Source: Duganella alba
Lineage (GTDB): Bacteria > Pseudomonadota > Gammaproteobacteria > Burkholderiales > Burkholderiaceae_D
Direction of reading: 5' to 3'
DNA: 64,000 nt
Assembly: GCF_009674495.1 (NCBI RefSeq)
Contig: NZ_WKJN01000005.1
Coordinates: 219,138 to 283,137, forward strand
Below are positions 1-8,741 of this stretch, piece after piece. The position numbers and the translations under genes are program-made. Positions within the stretch are counted from its first letter, which is position 1. The number at the start of each line of letters is the position of its first letter. The notes beneath the pieces are model-generated. The model was not told the origin of the DNA. It did no database searches and worked only from the letters and a program-made list of their open reading frames with translations.

Positions 1-788
1 TCGGTGCCGCCGACGCTGCGGCGGCGTTGGTAGATCGCGTCATAGGTCAGCGCCAGATCCTTGGTCACGCGCCATTCCAGATTCAGGCCGGCGGCGTTAC
101 GCTTGATCGAGCCGCTTTCCTGTTTCAGGTCGCCGTCTTCGTGCAGCAGGTTCAGACGGTAGCCGAAGTCGCCTTCCTCGCCGAGACGGCCGCCCATGTC
201 GATGTGTTCCTTGATCGCGCCGCCTTCCTGGTAGCCCATCGCCGCGCTGAAGCTCTTGTCGGTGGTCGGGCGCTTGGTGACGTAGTTGACGATGCCGCCC
301 GGCGAACCGAAGCCGTACATATAGCCGGTCAGGCCTTTCATGGCTTCCACGCTTTCGAACATCTCCAGCGGCATCTCGGTGCCGCGGTTGATGTTGGCCA
401 GGCCGTTGACCTTGTAGCCGTTCAGGTCATCGAGGCGCAGGCCGCGCATCTGGATGGTGGCAGGGTGGGTGGAGATCGGTGGCGAGATGGCGGTGACGGA
501 TGCGTCGTACTTCAGGACTTCAGAAATGCTGGTGGCCAGGCGGTCTTCGATTTCGTCGCTGGAGACGGCCTTGGTGGAGAAGGGCGTATCGAGTTCCGAC
601 TTGCGGCCCAGGGCGCCGCTGCTGACGCTGTCGCCGAGCTTTTTCTTTTCGACCGTGGCCTTGACTTCAACCGTGGACAGCGCGCCACCGATGTCTTCCG
701 CCATGGCGGAAATGTGGAAGGCGCACAGGCCGGCGGCGGCCAGGGCCAGTTGGAGACGGGATGGAGCGAAAGGATTTTTCGAGGACAT
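1..788 (-). CDS. TonB-dependent siderophore-type receptor, 5' part only (gene runs off the left edge)
   Basis: Outer-membrane TonB-dependent receptor. Only the first 262 codons are in the window; the frame stays open to base 1. The start at 788 gives a signal peptide (MSSKNPFAPSRLQLALAAAG...) ending near AMA at about residue 30. A TonB-box-like stretch (STVEVKATVEK) follows, then the plug domain from about residue 60 to 170, with the family features IQMRGL and GSPGGIVNYVTKRP. The first barrel strands begin near residue 185. The plug resembles the ferrisiderophore (FhuA/FpvA-like) subgroup more than the carbohydrate subgroup at 14632. Substrate cannot be told from this part. No regulator lies directly upstream; the next gene is a leftward fructokinase about 160 bases away, so this gene probably has its own promoter. 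Confidence 0.9.
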   Translation of the reverse strand, partial: MSSKNPFAPSRLQLALAAAGLCAFHISAMAEDIGGALSTVEVKATVEKKKLGDSVSSGALGRKSELDTPFSTKAVSSDEIEDRLATSISEVLKYDASVTAISPPISTHPATIQMRGLRLDDLNGYKVNGLANINRGTEMPLEMFESVEAMKGLTGYMYGFGSPGGIVNYVTKRPTTDKSFSAAMGYQEGGAIKEHIDMGGRLGEEGDFGYRLNLLHEDGDLKQESGSIKRNAAGLNLEWRVTKDLALTYDAIYQRRRSVGGT

Positions 789-870
789 GAGAACCTGAAG
801 TAGTTAGCGGGGTATAAAGCCCGCCATCCTATCGGCCCCATATTACGTGCGTATGACTTGGCCCCCAAAA

Positions 871-928
871 CGAAAGGGTCGGACCCCGTACGGGGTCCGA
901 CCCTGGCCGCAGCGAAGTGCGGGTTTCG
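871..928. repeat. Dispersed palindromic element, copy 1
   Basis: Bases 875-904 form a perfect 30-base palindrome (AGGGTCGGACCCCGT and its complement). A 22-base asymmetric tail follows (GGCCGCAGCG, then AGTGCGGGTTT). The same element, tail included, recurs inverted at 6943-7000 with only a few differences, and a diverged copy lies at 26691. It sits in the gap between the receptor and the fructokinase. The shape resembles REP-type elements, which are usually mobilised by RAYT transposases; no such transposase is in the window. Confidence 0.85.
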
Positions 929-946
929 CGGGTGCCGCAAATTACA

Positions 947-1846
947 CTACAAAAGCGCTTCGATATCCGCCAACGATGGCGGGGACGCTCCCACCCCGAG
1001 ACAAGCCGCCGCGCCAGCGGCCACCGAGAACTGCAGGTGCTGCAACGGCGCCGCATCGGCGCGATGCATCATGCTCCACGCCAGCGCGGCGATGCTGGCG
1101 TCGCCCGCGCCCACAGTGTCGATCACTTCGATCTTCGGCGCCGCCAGCGACCACGATGCGTCGCCAATATGCAGCGACGCACCGGCTCCGCCCTTGGTGT
1201 ACAAATACGTCGCCGCCGGATTCCAGCTGCGCAGCGTGGCGAAAGCGCTTTCGATATCCTTGGTCCGGAACAGACCTTCCAGATCCTCTTCCGACACCTT
1301 CACCACATCGGCCAGCGCCGTCATGCGGCGCAACGTGGCGTCATAACGTTCATCCATCAGCAAGCGGTAGTTGGGATCGTAGCTGATCCGCACGCCTTCC
1401 TGCTTGAGCTGCTCGGCCAACGCCACCAGCTTGCCCGCAAGCGGCTCGCGCGCCAGGCTGATGCCGCCGAAGTGCACCCACTTGCACTGCTTACGCCACC
1501 CCTCCGGCAGCTGCGCCGCATCGAACTGCAAATCCGCGCTGTTATCGCCAACGAAGAAATACGCCGGCGGATCGGTGCGGTGCACGATCGCCAGCAGCGG
1601 CGAGTTATCGTAGCGCTGCAGGAAGCGCAGATCCAGCCGCGCCACCTCACTCGCCTGCCACAGCGCTTCGCCAAACACATCGCGGCTGATGGCACCGGCA
1701 AACGCGGTCGGCACATCCAGCCTGGCCATCGCCCGCGCCACGTTCCACGTCGAGCCGCCCACCTTGCTCAGCCAATGTTCCTGCGCGCCGTCCTGCACCA
1801 CCATATCGGTGAGCGCTTCGCCCGCCGCTACAAATAAAGGAAACAT
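947..1846 (-). CDS. PfkB-family sugar kinase, probable fructokinase
   Basis: Ribokinase/PfkB-fold kinase of 299 residues, normal for the family. The N-terminal substrate region has GEALTDMV and VGGSTWNVARAMARL. The C-terminal signature DTVGAGDAS near residue 240 holds the catalytic Asp and anion-hole glycines. It is the last gene of a leftward unit LacI regulator, AGE isomerase, kinase; its start lies one base after the isomerase stop, so translation is coupled. In this context I infer that it phosphorylates fructose made by the isomerase next door. The fold is certain; fructose as substrate is inferred from context, and another hexose is possible. Confidence 0.88.
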   Translation of the reverse strand: MFPLFVAAGEALTDMVVQDGAQEHWLSKVGGSTWNVARAMARLDVPTAFAGAISRDVFGEALWQASEVARLDLRFLQRYDNSPLLAIVHRTDPPAYFFVGDNSADLQFDAAQLPEGWRKQCKWVHFGGISLAREPLAGKLVALAEQLKQEGVRISYDPNYRLLMDERYDATLRRMTALADVVKVSEEDLEGLFRTKDIESAFATLRSWNPAATYLYTKGGAGASLHIGDASWSLAAPKIEVIDTVGAGDASIAALAWSMMHRADAAPLQHLQFSVAAGAAACLGVGASPPSLADIEALL

Positions 1847-1847
1847 C

Positions 1848-3062
1848 TCAGTCCTTCTTCAATACGTTAAGCACTTCGTAGCACGCGCCCATGGTGTGGT
1901 AGTCCACCTTGCCGGCCGGGCTTTTCTCGTCGGTCAGCTTGCTGTTGTCCGCGCCGAGGATGCGATACCACGCGCCGTACTGATGATCGACGAAATGCTC
2001 CCAGCTGTACGTCCAGATCTTGTCGTACCAGGTCCAGTAGCGCGCCTCGCCGGTGCGCGCCGCCAGCAGCGCGGCGGTGGCCAGGCTCTCGGCCTGTACC
2101 CAGAAGTATTTGAGGTCGTCGCAGATGCTGCCGTCCGGCGCGAAACCGTAGTAGATGCCGCCGTGCTCATGGTCCCAGGCCTTGGACAGCGCCGCGTCAA
2201 ACAGCTCCACCGCGCGCGGCAGCAGCCAGCGCGGATTGAGCGACAGCTGCGCGCCATGGCGCTCCAGCAGCAGCAGCAGCTTGGCCCATTCGGTCAGGTG
2301 GCCTGGCTGGTAGCCCCACGGACGGAAGATGTTGGTCTTGTCGTTGCGGTTGTACTCCGAATCCACCGACCAGTCATCGTGATAGTGTTCCCACACCATA
2401 TTGTCGGCCAGCGCGGCCTGGCGGATGGTGATGTTGTGCGCCAGCGTTTCGGCGCGCAGCAGGTAGGCGCGCTCGCCGGTCGCTTCAAAGGCGGCGATCA
2501 GCGCTTCGCAGGCGTGCATATTGGCGTTCTGGCCGCGATAGCTGTCCACGCGCGACCAGTCGGCGCTGGCTTCGTCGGCGTACAGGCCGTGCTGCGGTTC
2601 CCAGAAGCGTTTCTCCATCAGCGCGAAGGTCTCGCCGATCCATTCGGCGGCCTGCGTTTCGCCGGCCATCAGCGCATGGCTGTAGGCCAGCAGCACGAAG
2701 GCCAGGCCGTAGCAGTGGTTGGTGCCGTCGAGCACACGGCGCACGCCGTCTTTCCACTCCAGTTCCCACGCGTAGCCGTTGGTGTGCGGATCGCGGTGGA
2801 CGTCGCGCAGGAAGGACAGCGCGTGGCGCAGGCGCTGGCGGTCTTCCACGTCGCCGAACTGGCGCCATGCCATCGCATAGTTGAAGACAAAGCGCGTGCT
2901 GCTGACCAGATGGCGGGTGTGCGCATCGTAGACCGTGCCGTCGTCCTTGTAGAAGTGATACAGGCCGCCGCTTGGGTCGACGCAGCGCTTGTCGTAAAAC
3001 TGCTTGGTATGGCGGATGTGGTTCAGCAGGGTGGTGCGGGATCGGAAATCAGGGGCCATCAT
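1848..3062 (-). CDS. AGE-family epimerase/isomerase, probable D-mannose isomerase
   Basis: 404-residue cytosolic enzyme of the N-acylglucosamine 2-epimerase superfamily, an (alpha/alpha)6 barrel. Family stretches visible are STRFVFNYAMA (about residue 55), GTNHCYGLAFVLLAYSHAL, YRGQNANMHACEALIAAFEA (about 175) and PGHLTEWAKLLLLLER (about 260). Members include N-acetylglucosamine 2-epimerase, cellobiose/mannobiose 2-epimerase and mannose isomerase. A fructokinase follows and a mannanase lies across the promoter, so mannose-to-fructose isomerisation fits best. Mannobiose epimerase is the main alternative, but no mannosylglucose phosphorylase is nearby. The ATG overlaps the regulator's TGA by one base (TGATG); a second ATG lies one codon in. 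Confidence 0.85.
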   Translation of the reverse strand: MMAPDFRSRTTLLNHIRHTKQFYDKRCVDPSGGLYHFYKDDGTVYDAHTRHLVSSTRFVFNYAMAWRQFGDVEDRQRLRHALSFLRDVHRDPHTNGYAWELEWKDGVRRVLDGTNHCYGLAFVLLAYSHALMAGETQAAEWIGETFALMEKRFWEPQHGLYADEASADWSRVDSYRGQNANMHACEALIAAFEATGERAYLLRAETLAHNITIRQAALADNMVWEHYHDDWSVDSEYNRNDKTNIFRPWGYQPGHLTEWAKLLLLLERHGAQLSLNPRWLLPRAVELFDAALSKAWDHEHGGIYYGFAPDGSICDDLKYFWVQAESLATAALLAARTGEARYWTWYDKIWTYSWEHFVDHQYGAWYRILGADNSKLTDEKSPAGKVDYHTMGACYEVLNVLKKD

Positions 3063-4090
3063 CAGGTCCGTTTGAAAGTTACCAGGTTTTTCGGTCGCCA
3101 GCCGTCCGTCACGGTGCTGGCGCGTATGATTAATTCGACCGGGGAGACCTTCTCCACCGGCTCGTCGTGCGGGCCGTTGAGCAGCATATCCACGCCCAGC
3201 GCGCCCAATGCCTTTTTATCGATGCGCAGCGTCGTCAGCGGACGGTGTCCCAGCACGGCGGTCGAGATGTCGTCGAAGCCGACGATCGCGATGTCGTGCG
3301 GGACTTTCAATCCCCTGGCGATGCAGCAGCGCATGGCCACCAGTGCCGCGCTGTCGTTGTAGCAGAACACCGCGTCCGGTGGATGCGGCAGGTCCAGCAG
3401 CTGCTCCATCGCTTCCCATGCGCCGGTTTCCAGGTCGACGCCGTCCGGCAGGCCGGCCTCCAGCCGGGGATCGGCCAGGATGCCTTCCTCGAACAGCGCC
3501 TGGCGGTAGCCGCGCGCACGTTCACGGATGGAGTAGTGGGCCAGCGGGCCGGAGATGAAGCCCACCCGGGTGCGGCCGGTGTCGATCAGATGTTTGGTGG
3601 CCATGTAGCCGCCCATCATATTGTCCGGATTGACGGAGCTGTAGCCGCGCAGCTTCATGTCGATCAGCACCAACTGCTTGCCGGTCGAGCGCAGGGCGCT
3701 CAGGGTTTCAGGTTCGAAGAAGCCGGCGCAGACAATGCCGTCCGGCGCGTGCATGCGGATCTGGTCGATCAGGCCGTCGGCCGGTCCCACCGCCATGAAC
3801 GACAGCACAATGCCCTGCTTGCGGCAGGCCTCCTCCGCGCCGTGCAGCACCGGCGAGTAGAACGGGCTGCTGGATGCGGTATTGTGCTGGCGATGCAGCA
3901 GGAAGGTCAGGCGGCGCAGCCGCTTTTGACGCAGCTTGCAAAAATCGTAACCCAGACCGCGTGCCGTTTCCAGCACCATCTGGCGGGTTGCTTCGGTCAG
4001 GCCGGGTTCATTTTTCAGTGCGCGTGAAATCGTTCCCGCCGATACGCCAGCGACCCGGGCGATATCCCTGATCGTGATGTTGGTGCCCAT
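3062..4090 (-). CDS. LacI-family transcriptional regulator of the mannan locus
   Basis: DNA-binding repressor of 342 residues. The N-terminal helix-turn-helix with hinge is clear (ITIRDIARVAGVSAGTISRAL, residues 5-25; hinge around 45-60). A periplasmic-binding-protein-like effector domain follows (about 62-335). I chose the ATG at 4090 because GGAGGAGA stands 9 bases upstream and the helix-turn-helix begins directly after it; the open frame reaches further 5' without a family match. It heads the unit with the isomerase and kinase, and faces the permease gene across 264 bases holding two matching inverted repeats. I infer that it represses both directions and responds to a mannan breakdown product. 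Confidence 0.92.
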   Translation of the reverse strand: MGTNITIRDIARVAGVSAGTISRALKNEPGLTEATRQMVLETARGLGYDFCKLRQKRLRRLTFLLHRQHNTASSSPFYSPVLHGAEEACRKQGIVLSFMAVGPADGLIDQIRMHAPDGIVCAGFFEPETLSALRSTGKQLVLIDMKLRGYSSVNPDNMMGGYMATKHLIDTGRTRVGFISGPLAHYSIRERARGYRQALFEEGILADPRLEAGLPDGVDLETGAWEAMEQLLDLPHPPDAVFCYNDSAALVAMRCCIARGLKVPHDIAIVGFDDISTAVLGHRPLTTLRIDKKALGALGVDMLLNGPHDEPVEKVSPVELIIRASTVTDGWRPKNLVTFKRT

Positions 4091-4171
4091 TATTGGTGTC
4101 TCCTCCGGTGTGAATGAAGTCTTGCATAAGCGTCTATTGACGGTCAAACGACACATCAAATTTCGCTTGGA

Positions 4172-4192
4172 GTTTAGCGTAATTTACTAAAC
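4172..4192. promoter_or_regulatory. Candidate LacI-type operator 1
   Basis: Inverted repeat GTTTAG-N9-CTAAAC, 21 bases, in the divergent promoter region between the LacI-type regulator and the permease. Its twin at 4250 has the same arms and the same spacing. The centres are 78 bases apart, compatible with one site per promoter or with looping. Confidence 0.7.
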
Positions 4193-4249
4193 ACGCAGGG
4201 CCGGGGCGATCTGGCGGCCGCCAGCGCCGTGTCGCGCCGCTTCCTGCTT

Positions 4250-4270
4250 GTTTAGTGAAGATTGCTAAAC
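4250..4270. promoter_or_regulatory. Candidate LacI-type operator 2
   Basis: Second inverted repeat GTTTAG-N9-CTAAAC, identical arms to the one at 4172 with a different 9-base core. It lies 84 bases upstream of the permease ATG, where it would cover that gene's promoter. Confidence 0.7.
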
Positions 4271-4354
4271 TAGGCCCAAAAAACGCTTGTTGTTTGACCC
4301 TGTCGCAGCCGGCATGCAGAATTATTAAGATAAAAACCATACGAGGAGACATCG

Positions 4355-5620
4355 ATGGAACACGTTGCACCCGCAACTTTGCGCCCGCACGACCATACCG
4401 CAAGCGGCAATACCGTCCCGCTGATCATCATCACCCTGTTGTTCTTCATGTGGGGATTGCTGACGTCGCTAAACGACGTGCTGATTCCGCATCTTAAATC
4501 GATTTATACGCTCAATTATGTGCAGGCGATGCTGGTGCAGTTCTGCTTCTTCGGCGCCTACTTCATCGTGTCGCTGCCGGCCGGGATGCTGATCCGCCGC
4601 ATCGGCTACCAGCGCGGCGCGGTGAGTGGCCTGGTGCTGGCCGCCGCCGGCTGCGCGCTGTTCTTCCCGGCGTCGACCAGCGGCTATGCGCTGTTCCTGC
4701 TGGCGTTCTTCGTGCTGGCCAGCGGCATCACCATCCTGCAGGTGGCGGCCAATCCGTATGTGACCGTGCTCGGCGCGCCGGCCACCGCGTCCAGCCGTTT
4801 GACGCTGACGCAGGCTTTCAACTCGCTGGGTACGACGATTGCGCCGGCGCTGGGCGGTTTCCTGATCCTGTCCGAAGGCGCGCCTGCCATCGCCGGCCTG
4901 GTGCGCAGCAAGGCCGAGGAGGCCGCTGCGGTGCAGGGGCCATACCTGGCCCTGGCCGCCGCGCTGCTGGCGCTGGCCGTGCTGTTCGCCATTGTGCGCC
5001 TGCCGAAAATCAGCCACACCGAGGACGACGGCGTGGTGTCGTCGGTCGAAACCAGCGTGCTGGCGCATCGCCATCTGCTGCTGGGCGCCATCGGCATCTT
5101 CCTCTACGTGGGCGGTGAGGTCAGCATCGGCAGCTTCCTGATCAACTTCCTGGGCGAGGCCAATGTCGCCAGCCTGCCGGCCAGTTCGGCCGCGCACTAT
5201 GTCAGCTACTACTGGGGCGGCGCCATGGTCGGCCGCTTCATCGGCTTTGTGGTCATGCGCTACGTCAGCCCTGGCAAGGCGCTGGCGTTCAACTCGTCCG
5301 CTTCCATCATCCTGATCCTGCTGGCGATCTTCGGCAGCGGCCAGCTGGCCATGTGGTCGATCATTGCCGTGGGCCTGTTCAACTCCATCATGTTCCCGAC
5401 CATCTTCAGCATGGCGCTGCACAAGCTGGGCAAGCAGACCGGCCAGGGTTCCGGCATCCTGTGCATGGCGATCGTGGGCGGCGCGCTGGTGCCGTTCGCG
5501 CAAGGCCTGCTGGCGGATACCATCGGTCTGCAATGGTCGTTCTTCGTGCCGGCGGCCTGCTACACCTTTATCCTCTACTTCGGCGTCAAATACGCAGGTA
5601 TGTACAGGAGTGCGGCGTGA
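4355..5620 (+). CDS. FucP/GluP-type major facilitator sugar permease
   Basis: Inner-membrane sugar:H+ symporter of 421 residues with about 12 membrane segments, starting at [20 protein letters not shown] (about 25-44). Family marks are that stretch, [20 protein letters not shown] and [13 protein letters not shown] (about 128-140), typical of the fucose/glucose/galactose permease family. AGGAGA stands 7 bases before the ATG. It is the first gene of the rightward unit; the GH5 gene starts inside its last codons. I infer that it imports mannose or short manno-oligosaccharides made by the two secreted enzymes that follow. The exact sugar cannot be read from sequence. Confidence 0.9.
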   Translation: MEHVAPATLRPHDHTASGNTVPLIIITLLFFMWGLLTSLNDVLIPHLKSIYTLNYVQAMLVQFCFFGAYFIVSLPAGMLIRRIGYQRGAVSGLVLAAAGCALFFPASTSGYALFLLAFFVLASGITILQVAANPYVTVLGAPATASSRLTLTQAFNSLGTTIAPALGGFLILSEGAPAIAGLVRSKAEEAAAVQGPYLALAAALLALAVLFAIVRLPKISHTEDDGVVSSVETSVLAHRHLLLGAIGIFLYVGGEVSIGSFLINFLGEANVASLPASSAAHYVSYYWGGAMVGRFIGFVVMRYVSPGKALAFNSSASIILILLAIFGSGQLAMWSIIAVGLFNSIMFPTIFSMALHKLGKQTGQGSGILCMAIVGGALVPFAQGLLADTIGLQWSFFVPAACYTFILYFGVKYAGMYRSAA

Positions 5621-6939
5621 AACAGCTCTACAAATTCTGCGCCGCCGCGCTGATGATCGGCACCTGCGGCATGGTGGGGGCGGCGCCCGCCGCCAGCGGC
5701 GATTTCGTCACCGTCAAGAAGACGCACTTTGCGCGCAAGGGACAGGCTTACTACATCGCCGGCGCCAATTTCTGGTACGGCGGCTACCTGGGCGCGGCCA
5801 GCGGCGTGGGCGAGCGCGCACGCTTGCTGAAAGAGCTGGATAACATGAAGGCCATCGGCATCAACAACCTGCGCGTGCTGGCGGTGTCCGAAAAGACGGA
5901 GATGAAGAGCGCCGTCAGTCCGGCCACCACCAGCGCGCCAGGGCAGTACGATGAAAATCTGCTGGCCGGGCTGGATTTCCTGATGGCGGAAGTGGCCAAG
6001 CGCGATATGACCGTGGTGCTTTACCTGAACAACTTCTGGCAGTGGTCGGGCGGCATGACGCAGTATCTGAACTGGTTCGAAGGCACGCCGGCGCTGGACC
6101 CGAACGTGACCAGGGACTACGACACCTATATGCGGAAGACGGCGGGTTTTTACCGCAACGCCGCCGCACAGGTGGAGTATCGCAATGTCATTGCGAAGAT
6201 CGTCAAGCGCGTCAACACCATCACCGGCAAGCCGTATACCGAGGATACGCACATCCTGTCGTGGCAGCTGGCCAACGAGCCGCGTCCGGGCAACGGCAAG
6301 GCGACGGCGGAAGAGAAGGCTGTCTACGTCAAGTGGGTTGATGAGGTGGCGGGCTACATTCATAGTCTGGACAAGAATCATCTGGTCAGCAGCGGCAGCG
6401 AAGGCCTGGCTGGTTCGGCGCAGGATGCGCAGCTGTATCTCGATGCGCATCGCACCAGGAATATCGATTATCTGACCTATCATTTATGGCCGAAGAACTG
6501 GAGCTGGTTTGATTCCAATAATCCTGTCGGCACCTGGGATAACGCCATTGCCAAGAGCCGCGATTATCTGAATTCGCATATCGAGCTGGCTGCGAAGCTG
6601 GGCAAGCCGATTGTGCTGGAAGAGTTTGGATTGGATCGGGATGGGCCGTCGTTCAGCATCAAGGCTACGACCAGGATTCGCGACCGCTTTTATCGGGAGG
6701 TGTTTGAGATCATTGCCACCCGCGCGGAGAAGGGTGATCCGATTGCGGGCTTTAATTTCTGGGCGTGGGGCGGCGCGGGGCGCGCGGCCAATGCGGATTA
6801 TTGGTGGAAGCCGGGGAATGACTTCGTCGGTGATCCGCCGCAGGAAGAGCAGGGGCTGTATTCGGTGTTCGATTCCGATGTGACTTCGCTGCTGCTGATT
6901 AAGGAGTATGCGGATCGTTTGCATGCGATCAGGCGGTGA
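5617..6939 (+). CDS. Secreted GH5 glycoside hydrolase, probable endo-beta-1,4-mannanase
   Basis: 440-residue exported enzyme. The GTG start at 5617 overlaps the permease stop by 4 bases (GTGA), with AGGAG 7 bases upstream; the open frame further 5' is only the permease read in another frame. A signal peptide ([20 protein letters not shown]...) ends near AAPAA. The (beta/alpha)8 domain spans about residues 30-435. The general acid/base is Glu221 in WQLANEPRP, and the nucleophile is Glu336 in VLEEFGLD. The LANEPR context is like subfamily GH5_7 mannanases. Position between a sugar permease and a CE2-like esterase supports attack on acetylated mannan. Specificity is an inference. Confidence 0.88.
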   Translation: MKQLYKFCAAALMIGTCGMVGAAPAASGDFVTVKKTHFARKGQAYYIAGANFWYGGYLGAASGVGERARLLKELDNMKAIGINNLRVLAVSEKTEMKSAVSPATTSAPGQYDENLLAGLDFLMAEVAKRDMTVVLYLNNFWQWSGGMTQYLNWFEGTPALDPNVTRDYDTYMRKTAGFYRNAAAQVEYRNVIAKIVKRVNTITGKPYTEDTHILSWQLANEPRPGNGKATAEEKAVYVKWVDEVAGYIHSLDKNHLVSSGSEGLAGSAQDAQLYLDAHRTRNIDYLTYHLWPKNWSWFDSNNPVGTWDNAIAKSRDYLNSHIELAAKLGKPIVLEEFGLDRDGPSFSIKATTRIRDRFYREVFEIIATRAEKGDPIAGFNFWAWGGAGRAANADYWWKPGNDFVGDPPQEEQGLYSVFDSDVTSLLLIKEYADRLHAIRR

Positions 6940-8071
6940 TGTGAAACCCGCACATCGCTGCGGCCAGGGTCTGACCCCGTGCGGGGTCAGACCCTTTCGT
7001 TCGTGGTGGAAGAGTGTTTTACTGCTGTTGCTGCTGGTCTTGGGCGTCAACGTTCGTGCGCAGAAGTTCGAGGGGCGGGCTGCTACCCCGCAGATTGCCG
7101 CCGCCGATCCGCATGTGGCGCGCATGGGGCGGATGGAAGTGCGGCCGGACGGCGGCGTGCGATTCAGCTATCCCGGCGTGAGCTTCTTCCTGAACTTCGA
7201 GGGCACGTGGTTGAGCGCCAGCGTGCAGGCCAGCGGCGAACAAAACTACCTGGACGTGATCGTGGACGGCGCCGCGCGCAAACTGCATCTCGACAAAGGC
7301 GCGCAAACGCTGGTGCTGGCGCAAGGACTGGCGCCGGGCAAACACACGGCGCAAATCGTCAACCGCACCGAAACCTGGCAAGGCATCGCCACGCTGCTGG
7401 CCTTCGATACCGATGGTAAATGGAGCGCGGCGCCGCAACTGCCGGCCCGCAAGCTGCTGTTGCTGGGCGATTCCGTCACCTGCGGCGCGTCGATAGACCG
7501 CGTGGCCGGCGAGAAGAGCACGCCGGCATGGAGTGATCCGCGCGCCTCCTACGGCATGCTGATGGCGCAGCAGCTCAACTCGCAGGTGCAGCTGGTGTGC
7601 TACGGCGGCCGTGGCCTGATTCGCACATACGACGGCAAAACGAATGAACTGAATCTGGCCGAGTTCTACGGCATGACCATTCCCACGCTGAGCGACGCCG
7701 TGAAATGGGACCAGCGCGAGTATCGTCCGGACGCGATCCTGGTCGCCATCGGCACCAACGACATGACGCTTGGCATACCGGAGCGCGAGCAGTACGTGCA
7801 GGCTTATGTGTCGCTGGTGCGCACGCTGCTGAAAGACCATCCGCAAGCACAGATCATGCTGACCGAAGGCGGCATCCTGCGCGATGAAAAGCAGGTGGCG
7901 CTACGCAGCTATATCGCCGAGACGGTGCGCCGCGTAGACGACCAGCGCGTGCACGCCATCGCGTCCACCGGCTATCCCGGCGACGCCACCGACGGCCATC
8001 CGACCAGGGAACAGAACATCAGCATCGTCAACGACCTGCTGCCGCAGGTGCGCGCGGTCATGCGCTGGTAA
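6923..8071 (+). CDS. Secreted CE2-like acetyl esterase (N-terminal beta-sandwich plus SGNH domain)
   Basis: Two-domain esterase: an N-terminal jelly-roll-like region, then an SGNH/GDSL hydrolase. The SGNH blocks are complete: GDS in LLLGDSVTCGAS, GTND in VAIGTNDMTLG, and the C-terminal Asp/His in TDGHPTREQN. The layout matches carbohydrate esterase family 2, which removes acetyl groups from xylan or mannan. The start is unclear. A hydrophobic export signal (VLLLLLLVLGVNVRA) begins near 7016 with no good start just before it. The usable starts (ATG 6908, ATG 6923, GTG 6941) all lie upstream of, or at the edge of, palindrome copy 2, so the repeat is translated. The 3' end overlaps convergent lrgB by 14 bases. 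Confidence 0.82.
   Translation: MRSGGDVKPAHRCGQGLTPCGVRPFRSWWKSVLLLLLLVLGVNVRAQKFEGRAATPQIAAADPHVARMGRMEVRPDGGVRFSYPGVSFFLNFEGTWLSASVQASGEQNYLDVIVDGAARKLHLDKGAQTLVLAQGLAPGKHTAQIVNRTETWQGIATLLAFDTDGKWSAAPQLPARKLLLLGDSVTCGASIDRVAGEKSTPAWSDPRASYGMLMAQQLNSQVQLVCYGGRGLIRTYDGKTNELNLAEFYGMTIPTLSDAVKWDQREYRPDAILVAIGTNDMTLGIPEREQYVQAYVSLVRTLLKDHPQAQIMLTEGGILRDEKQVALRSYIAETVRRVDDQRVHAIASTGYPGDATDGHPTREQNISIVNDLLPQVRAVMRW
6943..7000. repeat. Dispersed palindromic element, copy 2 (inverted relative to copy 1)
   Basis: Palindrome core at 6966-6995, symmetrical except at the central pair. The asymmetric tail (AAACCCGCAC then TCGCTGCGGCC) lies on the left, so the whole unit is the reverse complement of copy 1 with one change in the 22-base tail. 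It begins 4 bases after the GH5 stop and occupies the place where the esterase start would be expected. Confidence 0.87.
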
Positions 8072-8741
8072 GGATGTGGCCTAACAAAGGCGCCAGCAGC
8101 ACCATCAGCACACCGCTGAAGATCATGGTCAGGCTGGCGACTGCGCCTTCCTGCGGGCCGATGGAGCGCGCCTTGCTCAAGCCGAAGCCGTGGGCCGCCG
8201 CGCCATACGGCGCACCGCGCGCGATACGCATGCGCAGCGGCAGGCGCGCCAGCAGCACTTGTCCCAGCAGGATGCCGAACAGGCCGGTGATGATCACAAA
8301 CACGCCGGTCAACTGCGCCGAACCGCCCAGGTGGCGCGTGGCTTCCAGCGCAAACGGCGTCGACACGGAGCGTGCCAGCAGGCTTTGTGCCATGCTGCCG
8401 TGCAGGCCAAGCAGGCGGTCCAGCAGCAGCGTGCTGCCCAGCGAGGCGACGATGCCGGCCACGCTGCCCAGCGACAGCGCCAGCCAGTGTTCCTTCACCA
8501 GCTCCCGGTACTGGTAGATCGGCAGCGCAAACGCCACCGTCGCCGGGCCGAGCAGCCACGACAGCCAGCGCGTGTCGCCAAAGTAGACAGGGAAGGGCGT
8601 GGACGACAGCTGCACCACCGCGATCAGCACCGCCGACGTGGCGATGGCCGGCGTCAGCCAGATGCGCGGATAGCGCTTGTGCAAGGCCACGTTGGCGTAG
8701 AACAGGACTAGCGTCAGCAGCAGGAACAGCAGCGGTTTCAT
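8058..8741 (-). CDS. lrgB: LrgB/CidB-family inner-membrane protein
   Basis: 227-residue polytopic membrane protein, normal length for LrgB. Conserved stretches include LLGPATVAFALPIYQ (about 85), SVSTPFALEATRHLGG (about 145) and GAAAHGFGLSKA (about 185). The family works with LrgA/CidA in controlling murein hydrolase activity, cell death or export of small organic acids; which of these holds here is not known. It is translationally coupled to the upstream lrgA-like gene (ATGA overlap, 8738-8741). Its 3' end runs 14 bases into the end of the convergent esterase gene, leaving no room for a terminator between them. Confidence 0.93.
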   Translation of the reverse strand: MKPLLFLLLTLVLFYANVALHKRYPRIWLTPAIATSAVLIAVVQLSSTPFPVYFGDTRWLSWLLGPATVAFALPIYQYRELVKEHWLALSLGSVAGIVASLGSTLLLDRLLGLHGSMAQSLLARSVSTPFALEATRHLGGSAQLTGVFVIITGLFGILLGQVLLARLPLRMRIARGAPYGAAAHGFGLSKARSIGPQEGAVASLTMIFSGVLMVLLAPLLGHILTSA

